NCBI GenBank assembly: GCA_947685225.1
Contig: CANTUV010000008.1
Span: 30,744,001 to 30,808,000, forward strand
Source: Garcia nutans
Taxonomy: Eukaryota > Streptophyta > Magnoliopsida > Malpighiales > Euphorbiaceae
Reading direction: 5' to 3'
DNA length: 64,000 bases
Part shown: piece after piece, positions 35,602 through 46,035 of the stretch
Position numbering within the stretch: position 1 is the first letter of the stretch
How the letters are laid out: every line of letters starts with the position of its first letter
Translations under genes and position numbers: made by a program
The notes under the pieces: model-generated
Told to the model about the DNA's origin: nothing
Database searches by the model: none
The model's input: the letters and a program-made list of their open reading frames with translations, nothing else

Positions 35602-36940
35602 GTGCGCTTTCTTTTAGTTTAATGAAATGAAGGCTAGGATTTTCTCAAGCTGGCGGACTGGTCTTTCTAATCATGTTATTCTAGATATTTAATGCTGCAG
35701 TCCATGTTGCCTGCTACTAGTCAATAAGGAATCCAGATATTAGTTGCATAATGGACAAATTCTTCAACTATGAAATTAAGATTTCCCTGTATAAGGCTTG
35801 ACTTCTAATCATGAGAATCTCTTTTGAAGTTTTTAACTTCCTTAATCATTCTCATTCTTTGAGTTTTGACTCAGAAAGTACATATATTTCTAATTGTGAA
35901 GCTCCTAATGTTGCAGCTAGAAACAATATTAGTTTGAGTTTATAAATTCCTATTTGTGATGCCTTTGAGTTAGTTTATTTCTAATCACCATCACCTTCTC
36001 TACAAACTGCTCCTGTAACTTGTTTTCCTTGTGTTATTTTGCTTGATTACAAATTCTGGTTGTTTTCTTAGTTTTCTATTTGTGCTAGCTTTCCAAAAAA
36101 CCCAAAATCCAACTTAAATACCCAAACCTGCCTGCTGTCCTAAGCCCATTAGTTAATTTACTGATTGATGTAAGATTGCAGAAAACTTCCTCCTCTTCAA
36201 TGCAAGAGAAATATTGCAAGCATGTTACTTCCTTTTTCTTTATCAACACGTGTAAGATTTGAAAAAAAGGGGAAGAAGGTAGAGGATAAAAGAAGAATAA
36301 AAAGGTTAGGATTTAGAGTACTTCTGCCAATGATGGCGATAAAATTTAAGAATACTTAAGATTGGGAACTCTGCTCGACTTAGTTTAGTTTTAGAGTTCT
36401 GTAGAAATGTTTAGAATTTTTTTTTTCACTATTTTGCTCCATGCAATCCTAGGCCCACTTCTCACTCCCTTCCCTCCTCTCATCTGCATCAACGAGCTTG
36501 ATCTCTATGTCAGTACACTTGTTTGATCTCTAGAAACCATCTCAATCGTCTTGACTTTTCTTCTATTGGCTCAGTTCCTCGGTTCTACCATTCTATAGGT
36601 TTGCTCATTCTTATTTGATCTTTTAATTTATTTATAGACATAGAACTAATTATTCTATAAAAAATAGCATAAGTTTTAGAACCATGAAAAAATAAATAGC
36701 TTAAAGGACTTTAGAACAAGAAATCTGATTGACAAATACGTTCGCTTTTTTGGATGATTGCTGTTTTCCAGAAAACATTTAAAGTATTCAGAGTGACACC
36801 TCAATTATAGGAATTACCATTCAGGTAGTATGCTCATTAGAAGCCCTATATGGTGGCATGATCATCATTGAATATGATGTCTAAGGAAAATGCAGTATAT
36901 GGGCACTTCAGTGAATGGGATAAGAAGAAAAAGTCCTTAA

Positions 36941-37231
36941 AAAAATCTTCATGATCTTAAATAATGATAATTGCACAACAGTAGCAACCACCAACTGCAA
37001 TTATAACTATTATGGGAAGACCTTTGAAAGTAAACTTCCCCAGACTTAATTCACCTTTCTTTCTAACTTTTTTAGATAAATACCTAAAAATCTTCATGAT
37101 CTTAAGTAATGATAATTGCACAACAGTAGCAACCACTAACTGCAATTATAACTATTATGGGAAGACCATTCAAAGTAAACTTCCTCAGACTTAATTCACT
37201 TTTCTTTCTAACTTTTTTGGATAAAAAGTTC
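36941..37231. repeat. 145 bp tandem duplication in the CNGC intron
   Basis: 36941-37085 is repeated at 37086-37231 with a few substitutions. Both copies carry the TGCACAACAGTAGCAACCAC phrase. Confidence 0.9.
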
Positions 37232-37633
37232 ACCGTACATACGTATGTGTAAAAAATCTTCTAAGAACTACATTTCACTCACTTCATAAATTTGTAAAAA
37301 GGAGAGAGGCATTAGTTTTTGACCCTTGACTTATTTACGCCATGAAGTGGACGCTCAACCATTGAGTTACTAGCCCAATGGTGGATGTTAGTAACTATAT
37401 TTGCCATAATCTGTACTTTGAATTTGGCTTTCCAAGTAAATTTATTCTAGTTTCATTTCTAGTGGCATATACGAGTTTCTAGTAATAATGGCAGTATCAA
37501 GAAGCCTTCTTAGTTTTGTTCTATTTAAATATACTGTACATACTAGTTATTTTCATTTTGTATTCTAACTGTGCATAAAGTATGTCATTTTTATACTGTT
37601 ATGAATATGAAAAACATCTATTTGGATGCAATG

Positions 37634-38475
37634 TGACGCGGACCCTTAGCAACGATGGCAGCAAACCCAACGTATAACAATGGTAGAGAACTCCTTGAAA
37701 CTTGATAATCACCTCCTAAGGAACCCAACGCCTATAAAGAGACGCGAACTCACTATGATTGAAGGATTTAGTTGGTAAGAAGAAGGAAAACGCCACAACT
37801 CTTGTTGATAAGTAAATCTAATTCTTGATGCAAAGAAAGAATTAAAGAATCCACTCTAATCTCTCTCACACGAAAATTTACAAGAAGAACTTGTAGAAGA
37901 ATTCAAAATTTTTTTATTAATTGTTGTTGTCTGAAATGTGGCCTAATAGTGCCCTTAAATAAGGGTTATAAAATTCCTAATTGCAAATGGAAAACTAAAA
38001 CATTCCTAATTGCATAAGGAAAACATTCCTAATCCACTAAGGAAAATATAAAGTATAGAAATAAAATCCTAATCCACTAAGGAAAATATAAAGTATGGAA
38101 ACAAAGTCCTAATCCAATAAGGAAAATATAAAGTATGGAAACAACCAAACTAATCCCTTCAACATAAGAAACGCCCTACACTATTTGGGCTGTCCATGGG
38201 CCTTAAATTACTTCCCAAGGCTTTATATGAACCCCCATGGACCTTTCTTGCATGTTGGACCTTTCTTTAGCTAGCTTTTAGCTTCCACACTAAGCATCAT
38301 AATCAGCTTTGGTGTGCCTTCTTCAAGCTCTATCTCCATCTTCTTGAATGATAATTCTTGAAGCTCTTTGGAAATTTCTTCTTGAATATGCAAAGCCATA
38401 CTAGCTTGATATCTCTTTGCCTTGCTCCTAGTGATTGGTCCACTTGCTAGCTTCAAGGGATCCTTTCTTGCATCA
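37634..38475 (-). repeat. CRM-like element, 3' LTR
   Basis: 842 bp. It lacks a 23 bp ATTCCTAATTGCATAAGG-type repeat unit present in the other LTR. The last 68 codons of the integrase frame lie inside it. Confidence 0.9.
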
Positions 38476-39575
38476 TTCTCCCCCTCTTCAAAAAAATTTA
38501 TTCTCAAATCTGCATCATCAAAAGGAGAAAGATCACTTACATTGAAAGTAGCACTAACATTATACGTACCTGGTAAGTCGATCATGTAGGCATTGTCATT
38601 AATCTTCTCCAGCACTTGGAATGGACCATCTCCCCTTGCTTGCAACTTGTTCTTCCTTTGGTTAGGAAACCTCTCTTTTCGAAAATGCACCCAAACACAA
38701 TCTCCTACTTGAAACTTAATCTCACGTCTCCCTCTATTTGCAAAATCAGCATATCTCTTGTTCCTTTTCTCAATATTCGCCCTTGCTTTCTCATGCATCT
38801 CTTTCACCAATTTAGCTTTCTTCTCACCATCTAAATTAACAAGCTCATGAGAAGGTAAAGAAACAAGATCCAAAACTGTTAGTGGGTTAAAACTATAAAC
38901 AAGCTCAAAAGGTGAATATCCTGTAGAAGAATGAATAGCACGATTATAAGCAAACTCAATAAATGGCAAACAATCTTCCCAAGAACTCAAATTCTTACCC
39001 ACTAAAGCTCTCAACATGGTATCTAAAGTTCTGTTTACTACTTCTGTTTGTCCATCCGTTTGAGGATGACAAGTGGTGAAAAATAACAACTTGGTACCTA
39101 ACTTTCCCCAAAGCACACGCCAAAAGTGAGACAAAAACTTGGTGTCTCTATCAGAAACTATGGATTTTGGTATTCCATGAATTCGAACCACCTCCCTAAA
39201 GAAGAGTTCGGCCACTAAACTAGCATCATCACTCTTATGACATGGGATAAAGTGTGCCATCTTACTAAACCTATCAACAACCACAAATATGCTATCTCTC
39301 CCCTTCTTAGTCCTTGGTAATCCTAAAACAAAGTCCATACTAATGTCCATCCAAGGAGAACTAGGAACGGGTAATGACATATATAAACCATGAGGCATAG
39401 ATTTAGACTTAGCTTGCCTACAAGCCAAACAAGCCTTACAAATCCGAATTACATCCCTTTTCATATTTGGCCAATAAAAGTGTTCATTCAGCATGTCTAA
39501 AGTCTTATCAACTCCAAAATGCCCCATCAAACCCCACAATGTGATTCTAATACTAGCAAATCTATCATAGAACAT
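38271..39575 (-). pseudogene. Integrase part of CRM-like pol
   Basis: The 434-codon frame inserts element DNA into the host genome. It carries a His-His-Cys-Cys zinc region (residues about 19-52), a DD(35)E core with Asp81, Asp142 and Glu178, and a C-terminal GDxVWVHxRKERFP barrel segment. From about residue 366 it enters the 3' LTR. No chromodomain signature is visible. Its first 13 or so codons are out of frame with the true protein: the real junction with the upstream frame is a single-base frameshift near 39530-39560, just before the LMGHFG motif. Confidence 0.85.
38476..38491 (-). other. CRM-like element polypurine tract (complement)
   Basis: TTCTCCCCCTCTTCAA sits directly against the 3' LTR, inside the pol frame. 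Confidence 0.8.
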
Positions 39576-41251
39576 CTAGGCATGCATAATTTCGAACCCT
39601 TAAACAAAAACCCATCATGTCTATAGAAAGAATTAAAAGCGCCATGCTCACAAGCATCATAAACATTGCTGAAATCAGAATCACCAACATATAAGTCCTT
39701 TATACATTCAAATTCAAGCAATTTAGTACTCAAAACATTAAGTAAAGCGTACCTCCTTGAAAGTGCATCTGCCACTACATTGTCTTTATCTTGCTTGTAT
39801 TTGATCACATAAGAAAACTTCTCAATCTTCACAACCCATTTTGCATGTCTTTTATTCAACTTGCATTGCCCTCTCAAATGCTTCAATGATTCATGGTCTG
39901 AATGGATCACGAATTCCTTGGGCAGCAAATAATGCTCCCATACTTCCAATGCTCTCACCAAAGCATATAGCTCATTGTCATAAGTTGAATAATTCAGCTT
40001 TGCTCCATTAAGCTTTTCACTAAAGTATGCAATGAGCTTCTTCTCTTGCATCAAAACAGCTCCAATACCTACACCAAAAGCATCACATTCAATTTCAAAA
40101 GTAGAATCAAAGTTAGGTAAAGCTAAAACGGGTGTAGTAGAAAGCTTCTCTTTCAAAGCATCAAATGCTTCTTGTTGCTCCTTACCCCAAACGAATCCCA
40201 CTTCTTTCTTGATTATGCTAGTCAAGGGGGCTGCCAATGTAGAGAAATTAGGGACAAATCTCCTATAGAAGCTTGCCAATCCGTGAAAACTCCTCACTTC
40301 TGTCACACTTGAAGGATTCGGCCATTCTTGGATAGCTTTCACCTTCTCTTGATCAACTTCAATTCCTTGTATACTTACAACAAAACTAAGAAAAACAACC
40401 CTATCTAGACAAAAAGAACACTTCTTAAACTTAGCATAAAGGTTTTGCTCCCTAAGGATTTCAAGCACTTTCCTAACATGTTCAACATGTTCTTCCTCAG
40501 TTTTGCTATAAATCAGAATATCATCAAAGTAAACTACCACAAACTTACCTAAATAAGCTCTCAAAACATGGTTCATTAATCTCATTAAAGTACTAGGTGC
40601 ATTAGATAAACCAAAAGGCATAACTAACCATTCATACAAACCATATTTCGTTTTGAAGGCAGTCTTCCATTCATCTCCAGGCTTCATGCGAATTTGATGA
40701 TAACCACTCATAAGATCAATCTTTGTGAAATATTTCTCCCCATGCAATTCGTCCAACATGTCATCAAGTCTAGGAATGAGATGTCTATACTTCACAGTAA
40801 TCTTGTTCACAGCCCTGCAATCAACACACATCCTCCAAGAACCATCTTTCTTGGGTACTAATAAGACTGGAACGGCACAAGGACTAAGGCTCTCGCGAAC
40901 CAAGCCTTTCTCCAAAAGCTCTTCAACTTGTCTTTGCATCTCTTTTGTCTCCATAGGATTGCTCCTATATGCTGGCCGGTTTGGAATTGTAGAACCGGGT
41001 ATGAAATCAATTTGATGTTCAATCCCTCTTAATGGCGACAAACCACTAGGAAGGTTTTCAGAAAACACATCCTTAAAATCCTGCAATAAAGACACAAAAC
41101 TAGAAGGTAAAGAATCAAGAGATTCTTCACTGTCAGCAAGTAACAATTCTTTATACATAATAATGAGTACAGACTGCCCTACATCTATCTCTCTTGCTCT
41201 TGCATAAAAAGTATGTTTTGCTTTTTCTCCTTGCTTATTTTCTCTCACCAA
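39527..41251 (-). pseudogene. Reverse transcriptase and RNase H part of CRM-like pol
   Basis: 574 codons. The reverse transcriptase core includes VPKKDGSWRMCVD (about 132-144), the KIDLMSGYHQI block (about 177-187) and the catalytic YFDD (241-244). RNase H begins near residue 385 with ECDAFGVGIGAVL and continues through a TYDNELYALVRA block and SDHESLKHL. A linker with NVVADALSRR precedes the integrase. The frame ends by frameshift at the integrase zinc region. It shares the pol polyprotein with the frames on both sides. Confidence 0.9.
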
Positions 41252-41559
41252 TGGGCCATTTATTTGTTTGCTTACTTTCTTTTGACTCTCGGCCTCTTTT
41301 CCCTTTCTGCACTATCTCACTTTATTATTTTCTCTCTCCCTACCCTTAGAATTACCCTTGGGTGTTGAAAAAACATCATTGGCCGAATTTGAACCCCCTT
41401 GGTTCATGTTGGCCGAAACTTCTTCTCCCTCTCTAGCATCCTCTTCTGATCTTCATACACCTCTTGAGGTGATAATGGTGCTATAACAACCTTATTTCCT
41501 TCATAAGTAAAGGTATACTTATTAGAAAAGCCGTCATGCTGTGTCCTTCTATCATGCTG

Positions 41560-42039
41560 CTATGGTCTTCCTAATAGCAAATGTCCAGCTTGCATTGGCA
41601 CTACATCACACAAAACCTCATCTTTATACCACCCAATGGAGAATGGTACCTTGACTTGCTTCAACACTTTTACTTCCCCAGCGTCATTGAACCATTGCAA
41701 CTTGTAAGTATTGGGATGTTTAAAACAAGTTAACCCCAATTTATCCACCATTGTAGTACTAGCAGCATTGGTACAACTTCCACCATCAATGATAAGTGTA
41801 CAAACCTTAACATTCACCAACCACCTAGAGTGGAAAAGATTATCCCTTTGATCCAAGCCTTCTTCCTTGACTTGAATATTCAAGGCTCTTCTAGTAACAA
41901 GCATCTCTCCATGTTCAGCATTCAAGACTTGATTCTCCCAAGCCTCTTCATCATATTCGGCCCTATCACCACATTCGGCCTCCTCTTCTTCTTCATGTTC
42001 AGATTCTGATTCAATTTCCCCTTCATGGGTAGCAATCAT
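41560..42039 (-). pseudogene. Aspartic protease region of the CRM-like element
   Basis: 159 codons. An acidic leader (residues 8-35) precedes the protease, whose active-site motif is IDGGSC (Asp85). It reaches the HLLLGRP motif and stops there because the usual Trp codon reads TAG. The 41252-41559 stretch continues the protein in broken frames (phrases of the protease-RT linker are visible near 41400-41540). Confidence 0.8.
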
Positions 42040-43116
42040 TGAGAAGCAATGTGTCTACTTCCCAAACACTTATAGCATTTAATTTCCCTACTTGGAGTAG
42101 GTCTAGAAGGTGTTTCCTTGGCTGTTTTTGCATCTCCATCATTCGGCTTCTTGAAATTAGGATTGTAGGAAGAATTCTTTTGGAAAGAACCCTTGTAATC
42201 CCCTTTGTAGGAACCTCCACTCGAACTTGAACCCTTGAAGTTTGAAAATTTTCCACTAACTTTAGAGTAGCCAGTTTTCGAAATAGCTTTATTCTTCAAT
42301 CTTCTCTCTATCTTCATGGCCTTTTGAATTAACTCTTCCATTGTGTTGAATTCATAATCTCCAATTCATTGGCTATGTTCAAATTCAATCCCCAAGAAAT
42401 CGTGACATCTTCTTGTCTTCATCTTCATCAATATTTGCCCTAGCCATGATCATCTCCATCTCTTTGTGGTACTCTTCCACACTTCTTCCACCTTGAACTA
42501 GTCTTGCTAGTCGATTGTACAAATCCCGAATGTAGTGAGATGGTACAAATCAGCTCCTCATTAGTTCTTTCAAGGTTGACCATTCAGGAATAGGCCTCAT
42601 ACATTTCCCTCTTCTATTAGCTTTCAATTGATCCCACCAAAAGGTAGCATACCCCTTGAACTCTATGGCTACCAAAACTGATTTCTTCTCTTCGGTGTAG
42701 TTATGGCATTCAAAAATCTGCTCAACTTTCCTCTCCCATTCTATGAACTCTTCTGCATTGTTCTTCCCTTCAAAGGAATGAATCTTCATCTTGATGGAAG
42801 TAAGGTCACCATCAATGGTAGGTTGATTTCCACCTTCATCTTCATCTTCTACCCTTTCGGCTGCTTCTAGGGCTTCAAGATTTCCTTGCCCTTCTCTCCT
42901 AAGCACTCTTCTAGCTCGCATTATGGGATTTGGATGTGCGGCTGGCTGCCCTTGTTGCACTTGCTGAATTTGTTGTGCTTGTCGTGCTGCATTCTCTTGC
43001 AATCTAGTATCCATCATCTCCATTCGACCAAGCATTGCTGCCAAAGTCTCATTAAGCCTAGCCAAGCTTTCGGCCATAACTCCTTCTTTGCTAGTCTCTT
43101 CTCCTTTTCCAGCCAT
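42036..43116 (-). pseudogene. Gag of the CRM-like element, broken
   Basis: It begins MAGKGEET at 43116. It has a Gln-rich coiled segment, then IHSFEGKNNAEEFIEW and ATFWWDQLK, the core capsid region of chromovirus gag. A TGA at 42550-42552 interrupts an otherwise continuing frame. A missing G near 42395 shifts it again. The end (42036-42341) is Lys/Ser-rich with a zinc knuckle starting CYKCLGSRHIASQ, where the usual GxGH reads GSRH. Confidence 0.8.
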
Positions 43117-43128
43117 GTTAACAAACAA

Positions 43129-44100
43129 ACAAACTCAAAGAAACAAGATTAGTAATAATCGAAATTCACTCAAGTGTTTAGAATTACCTCACTTTTCTTG
43201 TCTTCCTTGATTGCACTTCAGAATCAAGCTCACCAACCAACAATTGTCAAGTCGTTCAAGAAACTAGAACCTAAATCCTAGAACTAGATAGAAAACAAGA
43301 CAAGTATCCGGAGGCAATGCAAGATAATTTGTACTACACGATATAAAACCAAGTATCGACACAAGCAAATGATACTTAGCAATGTAATGGAATTAAAAGC
43401 TAGATAAAGAAATCAGAAATAATGAAGACAATAAACAAGACAAATTTGGATATAATGAATAAAAAACAACCCACACTTGGCAAGCTGCTTTATGGACCTA
43501 ATCAATTCTACCCAAAACGCTAGCTTCTAGACTCTAATTCCCAGCTATAACACTCAAATAACATGAATATTAAGGTCTGATTTTCGAATTTCAAAAGCCC
43601 CTCAAAAGGTGAAATTTTTCGCCCAAAAATTTTATTACTTCTCACCCACCTAGATCTGATCCTTAGGACCCAAATAGCAAGAATATCAAACAATTTTTGT
43701 TGAGGTGGTTTTGTATTTTTTTTTTTTTTGCTTCCTCTCACTATCCCCTTGATTCGGGACTTAATTTACTCCCAAGGACTTTTCGAAATCTGGACTTAAT
43801 TCGCAACCCCAGATTCACTAAAGACCAAATCGAAATCAAACTTGAACACAAACTCTAGCTTTTACTTTCTTTCAAGAACCCTAATTCTTGGTTTCGAAAT
43901 TCTCCAAGAATCCTTTCCTAGGTTTCGTTTTCACCCTAAGAATACCCTCCTTCAATTCGGCCTTGATCAGAATTGATATATGACTCTTTTTCGAAAATTA
44001 AAGACTAGACTCTCTAAGAACCCTAAAACGCAGAAATTTAAAAGACCTAAATTAACAAACCCTAGAAAGACAAAGTAGATAAAAATTACCTTGTAGCAAG
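43129..44100 (-). other. 5' untranslated leader of the CRM-like element
   Basis: Between the primer site and gag. No coding signature. Short frames (43520-43741, 43967-44209) show no domain. Confidence 0.6.
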
Positions 44101-44112
44101 GCTCTGATACCA
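44101..44112 (-). other. CRM-like element primer binding site (complement)
   Basis: GCTCTGATACCA, complementary to TGGTATCAGAGC, two bases from the 5' LTR. Confidence 0.9.
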
Positions 44113-44114
44113 AA

Positions 44115-44979
44115 TGACGCGGACCCTTAGCAACGATGGCAGCAAACCCAACGTATAACAATGGTAGAGAACTCCTTGAAACTTGATAATCACCTCCTAA
44201 GGAACCCAACGCCTATAAAGAGACGCGAACTCACTATGATTGAAGGATTTAGTTGGTAAGAAGAAGGAAAACGCCACAACTCTTGTTGATAAGTAAACCT
44301 AATTCTTGATGCAAAGAAAGAACTAAAGAATCCACTCTAATCTCTCTCTCACGAAAATTCACAAGAAGAACTTGTAGAAGAATTCGAAATTTTTTTATTA
44401 ATTGTTGTTGTCTGAAATGCGGTCTAATAGTGCCCTTAAATAAGTGTTACAAAATTTCTAATTGCATATGGAAAACTAAAACATTCCTAATTGCATAAGG
44501 AAAACATTCCTAATTGCATAAGGAAAACATTCCTAATCCACTAAGGAAAATATAAAGTATGGAAACAAAATCCTAATCCACTAAGAAAAATATAAAGTAT
44601 GGAAACAAAATCCTAATCCAATAAGGAAAATATAAAGTATGGAAACAACCAAACTAATCCCTTCAACATAAGAAACGCCCCACACTATTTGGGCTGTCCA
44701 TGAGCCTTAAATTACTTCCCAAGGCTTTATATGAACCCCCATGGACCTTTCTTGCATGTTGGACCTTTCTTTAGCTAGCCTTTAACTTTCACACTAAGCA
44801 TCATAATCAGTTTTGGTGTGCCTTCTTCAAGCTTTATCTCCATCTTCTTGAATGATAATTCTTGAAACTCTTTGGAAATTTCTTCTTGAATATGCAAAGC
44901 CATACTAGCTTGATATCTCTTTGCCTTGCTCCTATTGATTGGTCCACTTGCTAGCTTCAAGGGATTCTTTCTTGCATCA
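44115..44979 (-). repeat. CRM-like element, 5' LTR
   Basis: 865 bp from TGACGCGG to TTGCATCA (plus-strand reading). The 61-codon frame at 44775-44960 is the LTR copy of the integrase C-terminus. Confidence 0.9.
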
Positions 44980-45181
44980 CAATGATTGGCTTATGGCAGC
45001 TTGAGATATATTGTTAGAGTCTATTGTATCTGTGTGATTGTATGTTTATATTCTTTTCATGACCATGCCTATTGTATTGTTTAGATGATAACTTTAAGTA
45101 GTTACGTGCTCATTTAGCTTTATACATATGCAATTACATCAGCATGCTCATTTAGCTTTACGTGCTTTTGCTTCTTTGCAG

Positions 45182-45373
45182 TTTCATAATGCTATCTATG
45201 GGGATGCTAAAGGCTGGGTGCGGAGAACTAGATCCTTTTTTAGTTCATATATTCCTGTAGTCATGAATCCTCATACTAAAGGTGTTCGATGGTGGACCAA
45301 TTTTTTTGTTATTTGTTGCTTGGTGGCAATTTTTTTAGATCCCTTGTTTTTCTACTTGCTATCTGTGCAACAG
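45182..45373 (+). pseudogene. CNGC-like exon 2 (start of the membrane domain)
   Basis: Sixty-four codons from FHNAIYGDAKGW to FYLLSVQQ, with acceptor TTTGCAG before and donor CAG|GTATGG after. The tract NPHTK...WWTNFFVICCLVAIFLDPLFFYLL is the first membrane segment of the channel. The frame is intact and in phase with exon 1. Confidence 0.85.
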
Positions 45374-45550
45374 GTATGGTTTTATATGTCCTAGATTTCC
45401 TAGAAGAAATAGGTATGTTCGATTGTAAGCCAATAGAATCTCCTCTTGTAGTAATTGTATCATATGTAATCTCCATAGTTGATTTGGGGGTAGAGAATAA
45501 TTTCTCTCTCACACACTAGATCAAACATGTAACACGTGTTCAACCTGATA

Positions 45551-45880
45551 AGTCAATATATGCATGATTCTCATGAATCTTATCTTCATGCTATTTGATG
45601 CATTCTGTGGTACTTGAAGTGTGCAATGAAAAAAAGTTCTTTTCTCCAAACATGTCTACCTACCAATAGAAGCTTTCAAGGATACAGATTAGGCTAGGCT
45701 CCTAGATGATATGTAAGCCAATATATGCATGATTCTCGTGAACCTTATTTACATGCTATTTGTTGCATTATGTGGTACCTAAAGTGTGCACAAAAAAAGG
45801 GTCTTATTTTCTCCAAATATGGCTACCTATCAATAGAAGTTTTCAAGGATGCAGGGCTAGGCTCCTAGATGATAGGAGAT
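45551..45880 (+). repeat. 165 bp tandem duplication within the copia remnant
   Basis: 45551-45715 and 45716-45880 are diverged copies, each from AATATATGCATGATTCTC to GGCTCCTAGATGAT. Confidence 0.85.
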
Positions 45881-46035
45881 AAACCTCTAGATATTGCATG
45901 CTTGTGGTGTGAAATTTAGTTATTTAGAGAAGCAATAAGTAGAGTGTAGGTTGCTCAATTAACTAAATTACAGGTTGCTCACAAGGATTTTGTGAATTAC
46001 TATAGCTTTGAAAATTATCGGAGGAATTGAAGTTG

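Larger units (their letters stand above)
37634..44979 (-). mobile_element. CRM-like Ty3/gypsy retrotransposon inside the CNGC intron
   Basis: The 7346 bp are flanked by perfect CAATG (37629-37633 and 44980-44984). LTRs are at 37634-38475 and 44115-44979, with gag, protease, reverse transcriptase, RNase H and integrase in that order on the minus strand. LTRs start TGATG and the pol frame runs on into the 3' LTR without a canonical chromodomain; both fit the CRM (centromeric) lineage, though Reina-like is not excluded. The LTRs differ at about 20 positions by eye, so it is older than X1. Several stops and frameshifts make it defective. Confidence 0.85.
35143..45373 (+). pseudogene. Cyclic nucleotide-gated ion channel, CNGC19/20 type, 5' part only
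   Basis: Plant CNGCs are calcium-permeable plasma- or endomembrane cation channels with six membrane segments, a pore and a C-terminal cyclic nucleotide-binding domain. Only two coding exons are present: the N-terminal cytosolic region (35143-35601) and the start of the membrane domain (45182-45373), both on the plus strand and joined in phase 0 by a 9580 bp intron. The exon 1 frame contains TAG at 35506-35508, while homologous residues continue in frame beyond it. No exon for segments S2-S6, pore or nucleotide-binding domain is seen up to 64000. I read it as a disrupted pseudogene. A very long second intron continuing outside the window is the alternative. Confidence 0.75.

Noticed and set aside
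37312..37390. Possible tRNA-like segment (internal CTCAACCATTGAGTTA)
   Set aside because: No complete cloverleaf, acceptor stem or B box; a simple short hairpin.
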